Of a stretch of DNA of 64,000 bases, positions 32,721-40,956 are shown one piece after another (within the stretch, counting starts at the first letter, position 1; every line of letters begins with the position of its first letter). Where the stretch lies: assembly GCA_030682795.1 (NCBI GenBank), contig JAUXNJ010000020.1, positions 1-64,000 of the forward strand. Direction: 5' to 3'. A program made the position numbers and the translations under genes. The notes beneath the pieces are model-generated. The model was not told the DNA's origin. It saw only the letters and a program-made list of their open reading frames with translations, and did no database searches. The DNA is from Sphingobacteriaceae bacterium (GTDB lineage Bacteria > Bacteroidota > Bacteroidia > UBA7662).

Positions 32721-33596
32721 CTACAAAAAGGCCCTGCCAAATACACCAAGCGGTAATTTCACACCCGAGCGTGCTTGTAAGTACAATTCCCCGCTCTCAC
32801 GCTGCCCCAAGCCATAATGCTGGGCCAAAAAGTTGTCGACAATCAAAGACGATAAGCCTAAAGAATAAGCATTCAACACCAAAAAGTGCCCTTCGGGATC
32901 TAACAAACGAAACACGTCTTCCATCATTGGCCCCAGCTGCTCTTCAAGTTTCCAGCGCTCGCCATTGGGCCCCAAGCCGTAGGCCGGCGGATCGAGCATG
33001 ATGCCCTGATACGTACGGCCACGCTTCACCTCCCGCTGCACAAACTTCCGGGCATCTTCCACCAGCCAGCGAATGTCGCTCAAGCCGCTCAGCTCCATAT
33101 TGGAACGCGACCAGCTCACCACCTGCTTCACCGAATCGAGGTGAATGACATCGGCACCGGCCTGCTTGGCCGCCAACGAAGCGCCACCCGTATAGGCAAA
33201 CAGGTTCAACACCCGCGCCCCCTGGCCCAAACGCTTCACTTGCTGGGCAATGTATTCCCAATTATCGGCCTGCTCGGGAAAAATCCCCACATGCTTAAAG
33301 CCAGTTAAGGCCAAGCGGAATTTCAGTTTGAGCTGCTCACTATTGTATTTTAAATACCAATGCTCAGGCAAACCCTTGCGCAAAGCCACCCAAGCGCCCG
33401 AATTGCTGCCTTGCTGCTCAAAACGACCGTGCGCCATTTTTTGCCACTCCTCGGCCGACCATACTGGCTGCCAAAGGGCTTGGGGCTCGGGACGAATCAA
33501 CACAATCTCGCCAAAACGCTCAAGCTTCTCAAAATTGCCGCAATCGAGCAGTTCGTAGTCCTGCCAATGCTGTGGATGGTGGGCCGCTATCTGCAA
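32721..33596 (-). CDS. Class I SAM-dependent (rRNA) methyltransferase, RlmI-like
   Basis: 291 residues. The SAM-binding strand is VLNLFAYTGGASLAAKQAG, the acidic residue HLDSVKQVV, then WLVEDARKFVQ and the catalytic-loop motif MLDPPAYGLGPNGERW. This is the pattern of SAM-dependent methyltransferases acting on 23S rRNA cytosines, but no PUA domain precedes it, so the target base is not certain. Two bases separate it from lysS, consistent with a translation-linked operon. Confidence 0.85.
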   Translation of the reverse strand: MQIAAHHPQHWQDYELLDCGNFEKLERFGEIVLIRPEPQALWQPVWSAEEWQKMAHGRFEQQGSNSGAWVALRKGLPEHWYLKYNSEQLKLKFRLALTGFKHVGIFPEQADNWEYIAQQVKRLGQGARVLNLFAYTGGASLAAKQAGADVIHLDSVKQVVSWSRSNMELSGLSDIRWLVEDARKFVQREVKRGRTYQGIMLDPPAYGLGPNGERWKLEEQLGPMMEDVFRLLDPEGHFLVLNAYSLGLSSLIVDNFLAQHYGLGQRESGELYLQARSGVKLPLGVFGRAFL

Positions 33597-33598
33597 AA

Positions 33599-35137
33599 TT
33601 ATTCCCCTTCTGTTTTAGCTTCCGCCTTCTTTTCAGGCCGCATTTGCGGGAAAAAGAGGACTTCCTGGATGCTGTGACTGTTGGTCATGATCATGCTCAA
33701 GCGGTCGATGCCGATGCCGATACCGGCGGTTGGCGGCATGCCGTATTCTAAGGCACGTAGAAAATCTTCGTCCAACACCATCGCCTCTTCATCGCCACGC
33801 TTGCCGAGCTCTAATTGCTCTTCAAAACGCGCCCGCTGATCAATGGGGTCATTGAGCTCCGAGAAGCTATTGGCGATTTCCTTGCCGTTGCAAATCACCT
33901 CAAATCGCTCTACCATGCCGGGTTTGCTGCGGTGCTTTTTGGCCAACGGCGACATCTCCACCGGATAATCGGTGATAAAAGTGGGCTGAATCAGCTTGCC
34001 TTCCACACATTCGCCAAAAATCTCGTCGATGAGCTTGGCGCGCCCCATGGTGCTGTCAACACCCACCCCCAGCTTTTTGGCGGTGGCGCCCATGGTGGCC
34101 TCGTCCATCTCACTGATGTCGATGCCAGTATATTCCTGAATCGCCTCGTACATGCTAAAACGCTTCCAAGGACGAGCAAAATTGATCTTGTTTTCACCTA
34201 CCTGCACCTCGGTACTGCCGTGCAACTCCAGCGCAATCTTCTCCACCAAAGCCTCGGTCATGTCCATCATCCACAAATAATCCTTGTAAGCCACGTACAG
34301 CTCTACTTGGGTGAACTCTGGATTGTGAAAACGACTCATGCCCTCGTTGCGGAAGTCCTTCGAAAACTCATACACCCCATCAAAACCACCCACAATGAGG
34401 CGTTTGAGGTAGAGCTCGTTGGCGATGCGCAAATACAGCGGCATGTCGAGGGTATTGTGGTGCGTTTTAAAAGGCCGCGCCGCCGCTCCCCCGTAAATGG
34501 GCTGGAGGATGGGGGTTTCCACTTCTAAAAAGCCTTCTTTATTAAAAAACTGCCGCATGGTGTTTACCAACTGCGAACGTTTGATGAAGATGTCTTTGAC
34601 CTCAGGGTTCACCACCAAATCAACGTAACGCATGCGGTAACGCTGCTCCGGATCGGTAAAACCATCGTAAATGTGGCCTTCCTCGTCGCGCTTCACCACC
34701 GGCAGCGGCCGCAAACTCTTACTCAAAAAGGTAAATTCCTGCACATGCACGCTGATTTCGCCTACTTGGGTGCGAAACACAAAGCCTTTGATGCCGATGA
34801 AGTCGCCAATATCGCTGAGCTTTTTGAATACCTCGTTGTAGAGACTTTTATCCTCCCCGGGGCACAATTCATCGCGGTTTAAATACAACTGAATGCGGCC
34901 CTTCGCGTCTTGCAATTCGGCAAAAGAAGCCTTGCCCATGATGCGGCGACTCATCAAACGACCTGCCAAACGCACCTCCTGCCACTCGGCAGCATTTTCG
35001 TCGGTAAAGGCCTGTTTTATGTCGGTACTGTGGTGGGTTACAGCAAAAGCTTCGCTGGGATATGGATTTACACCGCTCTCGGTGAGCGCTTGCAGCGACT
35101 GGCGGCGAATGATTTCCTGTTCAGATAATATCGACAT
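33599..35137 (-). CDS. lysS: Lysyl-tRNA synthetase, class II
   Basis: 512 residues, typical length. An N-terminal OB-fold anticodon-binding domain ([23 protein letters not shown]) precedes the class II catalytic core: motif 2 in [19 protein letters not shown] and motif 3 in [13 protein letters not shown]. It charges tRNA-Lys. The downstream methyltransferase gene starts two bases after its stop. A -7 element lies about 19 bases upstream of the ATG. Confidence 0.96.
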   Translation of the reverse strand: MSILSEQEIIRRQSLQALTESGVNPYPSEAFAVTHHSTDIKQAFTDENAAEWQEVRLAGRLMSRRIMGKASFAELQDAKGRIQLYLNRDELCPGEDKSLYNEVFKKLSDIGDFIGIKGFVFRTQVGEISVHVQEFTFLSKSLRPLPVVKRDEEGHIYDGFTDPEQRYRMRYVDLVVNPEVKDIFIKRSQLVNTMRQFFNKEGFLEVETPILQPIYGGAAARPFKTHHNTLDMPLYLRIANELYLKRLIVGGFDGVYEFSKDFRNEGMSRFHNPEFTQVELYVAYKDYLWMMDMTEALVEKIALELHGSTEVQVGENKINFARPWKRFSMYEAIQEYTGIDISEMDEATMGATAKKLGVGVDSTMGRAKLIDEIFGECVEGKLIQPTFITDYPVEMSPLAKKHRSKPGMVERFEVICNGKEIANSFSELNDPIDQRARFEEQLELGKRGDEEAMVLDEDFLRALEYGMPPTAGIGIGIDRLSMIMTNSHSIQEVLFFPQMRPEKKAEAKTEGE

Positions 35138-35156
35138 CTACTAATTTTTCGGAGCG

Positions 35157-35164
35157 CAAAAATA
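35157..35164 (-). promoter_or_regulatory. -7 promoter element of the lysS operon
   Basis: TATTTTTG on the minus strand, fits TAnnTTTG, 19 bases before the lysS ATG. No clear -33 was found. Confidence 0.4.
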
Positions 35165-35198
35165 CAATCAAATTCTGAGAATCAGGGGCTATGCAACG

Positions 35199-35228
35199 AA
35201 AAAGGACCGCCGTAGCGATCCTCTTTTT
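35199..35228 (-). terminator. Intrinsic terminator of the thioredoxin-like gene
   Basis: AAAAAGGACCGC / GCGATCCTCTTTT around a CGTA loop, one mismatch in each arm, flanked by A and T runs. It lies past the stop of the TlpA-like gene and before lysS. Confidence 0.7.
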
Positions 35229-35247
35229 TTGTTTTTTGGAAGGAAGC

Positions 35248-35796
35248 TTACTTCACAAACTCAGCTAACTTGGCCTCTAAAGCTGGGCCACGCAGGTTTT
35301 TACCTACAATCATGCCCTCTCCATCAATCAAAAAGCTCATTGGAATGCCATATACACCATATTCTTGGATGATGGGCGTTTTCCAGCCTTGCAAATCGCT
35401 TACATGATATTCCCAGCTTAACTGATCTTTTTCGATGCCCTGCAGCCAACGGTCTTTGTTGGTATCGAGCGAAACGCTGTACACGGTAAAACCTTTGGCA
35501 TTTTTGAATTTGGTGTTTTTGTAAGCATTATAAGCTTTCACCACATTGGGATTTTCCATGCGGCAGGGACCGCACCAGCTGGCCCAGAAGTCAATCAAAA
35601 CCATTTTACCCTTCAGAGAGCTTAGCTTAATCACTTTGCCATCTGGCGATTCCAGGGCAATATCAGGCGCCATCATGCCGATTTTGGGACTGGCGTTGCC
35701 TTGCTGGGCGTTGGCATCCTGCTGACGATCGATTACGAGGAAAGCAGTCATGGACAAAAGCACTACTGCTGATAAAATTACTTTACGCATGTTCAA
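35248..35796 (-). CDS. TlpA/ResA-like exported thioredoxin-fold protein
   Basis: 182 residues. A signal peptide or N-terminal anchor (MRKVILSAVVLLSMTAFLVI) is followed by an AhpC/TSA-like domain with the redox motif WCGPC in FWASWCGPCRMENPNVV and the cis-Pro region YGIPMSFLIDGEG. TlpA-type proteins reduce periplasmic disulfides, for example in cytochrome c maturation or as an accessory oxidative-stress enzyme. The start may be the Met at 35790, two residues in. It is monocistronic. Confidence 0.88.
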   Translation of the reverse strand: MNMRKVILSAVVLLSMTAFLVIDRQQDANAQQGNASPKIGMMAPDIALESPDGKVIKLSSLKGKMVLIDFWASWCGPCRMENPNVVKAYNAYKNTKFKNAKGFTVYSVSLDTNKDRWLQGIEKDQLSWEYHVSDLQGWKTPIIQEYGVYGIPMSFLIDGEGMIVGKNLRGPALEAKLAEFVK

Positions 35797-35872
35797 TATT
35801 TAAAAGAGAACGTCGAAACTGCACGAAGCGTACAATCGACGGTTAAATATACGAAAAGGGAGTTGAAATGGT

Positions 35873-37129
35873 TCATCGCTTTTGGACAAGCAAGGGTAAA
35901 TGCTTGCTACGACCTTCATACTGCACTTCTACATAATACATACCTGAGGCAATTGCCGTTAAGGGAATTTGAATGCCTGACACACCAGCCGGAATCTGTT
36001 CCCGTAAATGCACCCTTCCCGCCGCATCTATCACCCGATAGCTGCCTGCTTGATTGAGTGGGAGTTCAAAATCCAATTTCATCCAATCGGTAGCTGGGTT
36101 GGGATAGGCTTTTATACCTATACCCAACTGCAAATTGGGAGTTGAAGTAAAAATCCCCCTAGAACCCAGCCAGTGCACAATGGTATCGGCTATTTGCTGC
36201 ACAAAGGCAGGACTGCTGTTGGTTGTTAATAGGTGATTGATGTTGGGCAACAGCCAAAAATCATTGGTCACCGTTACTGCCCCTTGAAAGCGGGTGAGCT
36301 CGCTGGGAGGCACATTTACATCGGCACCCAAACCAATGAACAAACTAGGCTTAGCGGCGGCGTTGTAAAAACCTGCCACTGTATCGGTGGCCAGCACATA
36401 ATTACGCCATTCGGGGGCAGTGACACCAAAAAGCGGCGGGGTGTTGAGCGGCGGGGTGCCGGCTCGAATCACACCAAAATAATTCAAAATCTGAGTGGCT
36501 TCTGTTTGTGCTTGCACCACATTGCCATTGCACATTTGCGCAAAGCCCACCAGTTGATTGGCCAATATGCTATCAAAGGGCGTCATCGCGCCTGCCAACG
36601 AAATAAGCGCATGTACATCGCTCCGGCCATTAGCAACAAAAGGAATGAGGCTTGAGCCTTCACTGTGACCTAGCAAGATGATTTGGTTGGTGTCGACCTC
36701 TGGCCGGGTTTTAAGGAAATTGATAGCCGAGCGCACGGGCAACCACAGCTTATCAAAAGTCACCACGCCTAAATTATTGGCATAAGTAAATTCGAGCTTA
36801 TCGTAGCGCAAAACTGCATAACCAGCAGCCACTAAGGCGTCACCCAGGCCTTTATAGGGCTTGAGGGTTTGTCCTACTAACTGCGGATACAAACAAGGCG
36901 CATAGCCGCCAACCAGCAAAGCAGTACCATCGCGGTCGTTGGCTCCGCTGCCAGGCACAATTACTACGGTAGCATAAGGACCCGGCTGAGCGGGCAAACT
37001 CAATACGCCACGTACATTTCTATCAACGTGCATAAACTGCACGGGAATATTCATTTGGGCTTCGGCAAAGGGCGCCAACGTCACGCACAAAACAGCTAAA
37101 ACAATCGTCTTTAAGACACTAATTCGCAT
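35873..37129 (-). CDS. Secreted alpha/beta hydrolase with a T9SS type A sorting domain
   Basis: 418 residues with a signal peptide (MRISVLKTIVLAVLCVTLAPFAEAQ). The hydrolase core includes VVIVPGSGANDRDGT (oxyanion region), the nucleophile elbow LLGHSEGSS and a C-terminal His in LLPNINHLL. Residues from about 335 form a type IX secretion sorting domain: KAYPNPATDWMKLDFEL, RVIDAAGRV, IPLTAIASGMYYVEVQYEGR, ending VQKR. The C-terminal domain directs export across the outer membrane and is then removed. The substrate is unknown; the fold fits a carboxylesterase or dienelactone-hydrolase-like enzyme. Confidence 0.88.
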   Translation of the reverse strand: MRISVLKTIVLAVLCVTLAPFAEAQMNIPVQFMHVDRNVRGVLSLPAQPGPYATVVIVPGSGANDRDGTALLVGGYAPCLYPQLVGQTLKPYKGLGDALVAAGYAVLRYDKLEFTYANNLGVVTFDKLWLPVRSAINFLKTRPEVDTNQIILLGHSEGSSLIPFVANGRSDVHALISLAGAMTPFDSILANQLVGFAQMCNGNVVQAQTEATQILNYFGVIRAGTPPLNTPPLFGVTAPEWRNYVLATDTVAGFYNAAAKPSLFIGLGADVNVPPSELTRFQGAVTVTNDFWLLPNINHLLTTNSSPAFVQQIADTIVHWLGSRGIFTSTPNLQLGIGIKAYPNPATDWMKLDFELPLNQAGSYRVIDAAGRVHLREQIPAGVSGIQIPLTAIASGMYYVEVQYEGRSKHLPLLVQKR

Positions 37130-37216
37130 GGCACGGATTTTTTTTGCGAAAATAACAAATAAAAATCAAATCGACTGGTATTAAAGATGCATGCTATTGA
37201 ACGAAAATCGATACCA

Positions 37217-37972
37217 TCAACGCAAACGATCTAGTTTTTCCTCAATTCGATTTAAACGTTCGTTAAGATCTTTATTGTTGTCTTCCATCATTGCATCAAC
37301 AAATATTGAATTCACCAATGATAATCCAAAAATCCCCCCCATAATAAGGATGAAAATAAAATATGACTTAATCCAAAAGGATTTAAAAGGACTAAGTCCA
37401 CTGCTAAGATTTTCTGGAATATCATACCATCCCTCTATCGTGAATACCTTAAAGATGGAATAAAAAGACCTTATTGGATCTCCAAAATCGACGGGTGATA
37501 ATTCCTTGAATAAAAAAGAAGATACCACTGCTACAACTGAAGTAAACAGAAAAAATGTCAGCAGAATCAGTACAGAAGAACGCATCGCAGCACGTATACC
37601 TCTAATTAAATGCTCAATATTGGGTACGAGTTTAAAAAACCTGAAAAACTTGAAAATCCTAAGAACCCGGAATATCAAAAGAAAATCCATTTGAAAGCCT
37701 GCATCTCCAATAATATGGACTAAAAGCGAAGGTAATGCGAGCAAAACTAAAGTAAAATCAAACAGATTCCATCCGTCTTTGAAGTATCCATTAGGGCCCA
37801 ATATCTTAATCTTGACAATCAATTCAACAACAAAATAGATTGTAAATAAATTATCAAAGAACTCTAAAAAAACAGAGCCCGTTACTCCGGAATCAAATGC
37901 CTCTAGAAGGATTATTAAGGAGTTTAAAACAATGATGATAGCAATATTACGGTCCTTGAATAACCCTTTCAT
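37217..37972 (-). CDS. Voltage-gated cation channel (BacNav/CavMr-like six-helix ion transporter)
   Basis: 251 residues, the size of single-domain bacterial voltage-gated channels. S1-S3 lie at about 9-28, 41-58 and 67-90. S4 has basic residues at every third position (Arg102, Arg105, Lys108, Arg111, Lys114 in FRVLRIFKFFRFFK), S5 is at about 132-155 and S6 at about 203-228. The pore loop carries the filter T178-I-E180-G181-W182-Y-D184. BacNav channels have TLESW; the reported native prokaryotic calcium channel CavMr has Gly after the Glu, so this filter may favour Ca2+ (inference). A C-terminal coiled coil (DLNERLNRIEEKLDRL) fits tetramer assembly. The gene is AT-rich and starts 6 bases after the nuclease gene. 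Confidence 0.88.
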   Translation of the reverse strand: MKGLFKDRNIAIIIVLNSLIILLEAFDSGVTGSVFLEFFDNLFTIYFVVELIVKIKILGPNGYFKDGWNLFDFTLVLLALPSLLVHIIGDAGFQMDFLLIFRVLRIFKFFRFFKLVPNIEHLIRGIRAAMRSSVLILLTFFLFTSVVAVVSSFLFKELSPVDFGDPIRSFYSIFKVFTIEGWYDIPENLSSGLSPFKSFWIKSYFIFILIMGGIFGLSLVNSIFVDAMMEDNNKDLNERLNRIEEKLDRLR

Positions 37973-37978
37973 ATGATT

Positions 37979-39832
37979 TTATTTTGAAATCGCCTTGATA
38001 ACCCTATCTTCTTGAATTAACACATCTCTCATGAGTAAATTATACGGAAATATCTTAAGCTTAGAAGATTTAAATGCGACTAAAATATTATAAAGAGTTG
38101 AGGCCTTAATAAGAGATAAGTTCAACTCATATTCTAGGCCACATTCTTTTATAAAGTCATCTGAAAAATCAGGCGCAACTAGTAGCGACTTTGCAACCGT
38201 AAAGCCATTCTTTTTTGCCAAAGAATCATACGCCTTCAATTGCCTAGAAACGGCCGAAAATTTATTGTACCCGCTATCCTTAGCCGTTTTACATTCAATT
38301 AAAATAAGTTCATTTTCGGAAAGTGAAACCACTATATCAACTTGATCCTTATTAGTATTCATTCGCTTTCTAACTTCCTCATTCACTTTTAAACCTAATT
38401 TTTCAAAAATTAGCTTCGTTATTTCTTCAAATTTCGCTCCAATTTCTGCCTCTTTAATAACAATACCATTCTCTTTTAGTCCATTAAAATCCCGATTGCC
38501 GAGTAATTCAAAGGATTCCAAAAATAAATTTTCAGTGTCCTTATACTTGTCAATAATAAAATCAATGGTATCACTTTTACCTTTTAATCCCAACGACTTC
38601 GCAAACGATAATAGCTCCGTATTATCGATTAATTCCAGCACATCACGCGGCTTTATATTGAAGTCAAGTAAAAAAACGGAAGTTAAAACTTTCTCGTCTT
38701 GGAGTTGAAATGTAGTTCTAACTCTATCATTTAGATTTGGCATTGTAGAATCCAAGTCCAACAACATCCTCTCATACCCTTCATGAGAAATGCCAATTCT
38801 TTCATCCTTTTCTAAATCATTAAAATGATCAGTAAAACTTTGAAACTTTTCTTCAACAGTTGATCCTCTCAAGTTTCCTGAAATTTTTAAATGCAAATCT
38901 GCAAATTCTGAAATCCACTTCTTTTTGTCATTTAACTTTAAAGGCTCTTTGTGAATGTCATTGAATAAAATATCAAACAACGAAATACCACTGTTGATAA
39001 TCACTTCAATTTTATCCTCAAAAGACATCCTCCAATCAACACCGTGTTTCCTGCAAATCAGATTTATTTGTGGCTCTTTAATTGCTCTCAACACCCTTCT
39101 AAAATATTTATCAGCTATAACTTTGCCTCGAATTCCACGAAGCACTTTTACAATTTCATCAGGCACATAGACTGTGTTTGTTTTCCTTGAATAAAACGCA
39201 ATTCCAACCCCCTTTAACTCGTTTATTATTGAATCAATGTCTAGCTTCTTGATAGGAATGATGCTATAATTAACCAATTTTGCCTCTTCTTGCGAAAGCT
39301 CCAATACACTTCTAAGTTTTAAGAGTATTGCCAACTCGTCTGTCGTGATTTTCTTTTCTTGATTATTGAGTGCGTCATTTGAATACGCCGTATTTAGACA
39401 CTCATAATAAATCCTATAATCCCTTAACCTTAATTCGTCAAAATCATTTGCCTCGCCCTCTAAGGCTTTGGTAAATACACCTAAATTATTCTCAATCTTC
39501 TTTAGTTCTAGTTGATAAAGATGCAAGAGCCAATCTGCACGCATGATGCAGTTGCCATCTCTAATAATTATATCGATTAAGATATCTATCTGAGATGTGA
39601 TATTTAGAAACTCTTGCTTAATATATTCTGAATAATCAACTTCAATGACTGAGAATAACTTCTTGATATTTATACTATCGATACCCTTCAAATCCCGAAC
39701 AGAACCTTCGGAGAAAATTTTCTCTACCTCCTTTTTTGCCTTGGGATTATTAGAAAGCAGATTGTCTAAAATTTTCAAAAATGAATTCTTCTCAAGAGAG
39801 TTTAAATTATCTAATACTTTTTCAAGCTTCAT
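37979..39832 (-). CDS. Multidomain protein with a C-terminal PD-(D/E)XK nuclease domain, partner of the channel gene
   Basis: 617 residues. No family recognised for the whole. The first 440 residues are mainly helical and charged. A segment at about 399-430 (LIDNTELLSFAKSLGLKGKSDTIDFIIDKY) resembles a SAP-like DNA-binding hairpin, and the region around 255-282 is a weaker match. Residues about 463-580 form a restriction-endonuclease-like fold: helix EIGAKFEEITKLIFEKLG, Asp499 in QVDIVV, then Glu513-x-Lys515 in LILIECKTAK, and the helix SRQLKAYDSLAKK. This D-x13-ExK arrangement is the PD-(D/E)XK signature. AT-rich and atypical for the window. It is the first gene of a two-gene unit with a voltage-gated channel. 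A role in defence is inferred, not shown. Confidence 0.7.
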   Translation of the reverse strand: MKLEKVLDNLNSLEKNSFLKILDNLLSNNPKAKKEVEKIFSEGSVRDLKGIDSINIKKLFSVIEVDYSEYIKQEFLNITSQIDILIDIIIRDGNCIMRADWLLHLYQLELKKIENNLGVFTKALEGEANDFDELRLRDYRIYYECLNTAYSNDALNNQEKKITTDELAILLKLRSVLELSQEEAKLVNYSIIPIKKLDIDSIINELKGVGIAFYSRKTNTVYVPDEIVKVLRGIRGKVIADKYFRRVLRAIKEPQINLICRKHGVDWRMSFEDKIEVIINSGISLFDILFNDIHKEPLKLNDKKKWISEFADLHLKISGNLRGSTVEEKFQSFTDHFNDLEKDERIGISHEGYERMLLDLDSTMPNLNDRVRTTFQLQDEKVLTSVFLLDFNIKPRDVLELIDNTELLSFAKSLGLKGKSDTIDFIIDKYKDTENLFLESFELLGNRDFNGLKENGIVIKEAEIGAKFEEITKLIFEKLGLKVNEEVRKRMNTNKDQVDIVVSLSENELILIECKTAKDSGYNKFSAVSRQLKAYDSLAKKNGFTVAKSLLVAPDFSDDFIKECGLEYELNLSLIKASTLYNILVAFKSSKLKIFPYNLLMRDVLIQEDRVIKAISK

Positions 39833-39923
39833 GACGACACCATTTGATGCCCCAAATTAACAAATACAAGACAATAACAAGTGTATATCGAATAAAAACT
39901 GATATTATTTCCTTTATTACGCT

Positions 39924-40400
39924 TTACTTCCGCATATTCAAAGCTGCCATCAACAAAGAGGTAACGATACCTGCCACCGGTGCGAAGGCGGTTGAAATCA
40001 TTAAGTAGTTTGAAAGATTAAATTCAGCTTCGGCAGCAGCTTGTGTCATTTGGCCCGTTTCAACGGTGTAGGCAATCACGTTTGCAAAATAATGAGGAGT
40101 AATTACCAAGGAGGTAATTAATTGAGAGATCGGCGTGAGCACCGTAACGGTAGCCGTGATGACCAAGCCAGCAGTAAAGCCTTGTTTGAAGGTCATTTTA
40201 CCCCCAAAATCTGTCAAACGCTTCTGCCGCAAGGCGAGAAAATACAGTAAAAACGAAGGAATCATCACCAGCATGCTGATGGTGGCGTGCTGATCGATTT
40301 TAGCATCGTGGTAGCCCAATAGTTTTTCGAGCAACATCCAACTGAGCTGCATGAGAATGAAATAAATTCCCCAGCGGATTTCGAGGCGACGGTTTTTCAT
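39924..40400 (-). CDS. DUF4199 family integral membrane protein
   Basis: 158 residues from the Met at 40400 (an ATG two codons upstream is possible). Four hydrophobic segments at about 8-28, 38-55, 70-100 and 125-150; the block MTFKQGFTAGLVITATVTV and the last segment are typical of DUF4199, a Bacteroidota family without known function. It follows the AT-rich nuclease-channel unit but has ordinary composition, so it is probably the resident flanking gene. Confidence 0.75.
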   Translation of the reverse strand: MKNRRLEIRWGIYFILMQLSWMLLEKLLGYHDAKIDQHATISMLVMIPSFLLYFLALRQKRLTDFGGKMTFKQGFTAGLVITATVTVLTPISQLITSLVITPHYFANVIAYTVETGQMTQAAAEAEFNLSNYLMISTAFAPVAGIVTSLLMAALNMRK

Positions 40401-40427
40401 AAGCATGGGTTTAAGGTGAAATTGGGT

Positions 40428-40883
40428 TTATCTTTTGATTTGACTTTCGTAGATACTGATCCAGTCCTGCACGCTCATTTTGCCACATAATTCTGCCAGT
40501 AAATCAACCGGCACCTGCTCCGCCTTGCGAAAACGAATACAGCTTTTACCCATATCGAGCTTGCCTTTGACCCGAGTGGCGTACTCCTGCTGAAACCAAG
40601 CTAACAACGCTGGATCGGCATAAATGCCCATGTGGTAAAAGCTGATGTGGTTTTTCTGGGAGGCCATCCCTGCAAAGGGCAGCGGATCTTTGGGATTGCA
40701 GTGGTAACCCGCGGGATATACGCTGTGCGGCACCACATAACCCATCATGCCATAACCGATGGCGGGCTCAAAGCCTTTTGGCAGCACCTTTAAAATGGCT
40801 TCGTGCAAGGCTTGCATTACGGCGTGGCGCTCCTCCGGAACCTCCGCTAAATATTGCTCAATGGTGGTGGCTTTTGATTGCAT
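40428..40883 (-). CDS. DUF1801 (YdhG-like) domain protein
   Basis: 151 residues. The N-terminus TTIEQYLAEVPEERHAVMQALHEAILKVLP and the central FEPAIGYGMMGYVVP, MASQKNHISFYHMG and GKSCIRFRK blocks identify the DUF1801 family. Its biochemical role is unknown. Cytosolic, no signal peptide. It is 21 bases upstream of the DUF4199 gene on the same strand, so the two may form an operon. Confidence 0.82.
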   Translation of the reverse strand: MQSKATTIEQYLAEVPEERHAVMQALHEAILKVLPKGFEPAIGYGMMGYVVPHSVYPAGYHCNPKDPLPFAGMASQKNHISFYHMGIYADPALLAWFQQEYATRVKGKLDMGKSCIRFRKAEQVPVDLLAELCGKMSVQDWISIYESQIKR

Positions 40884-40956
40884 GCCCTAAAGATAAAAAC
40901 ACAAATAGGTGCCCGGGGCTTTGTACCAAAGTTTGAAACCTTCTGAACCTATTTTG

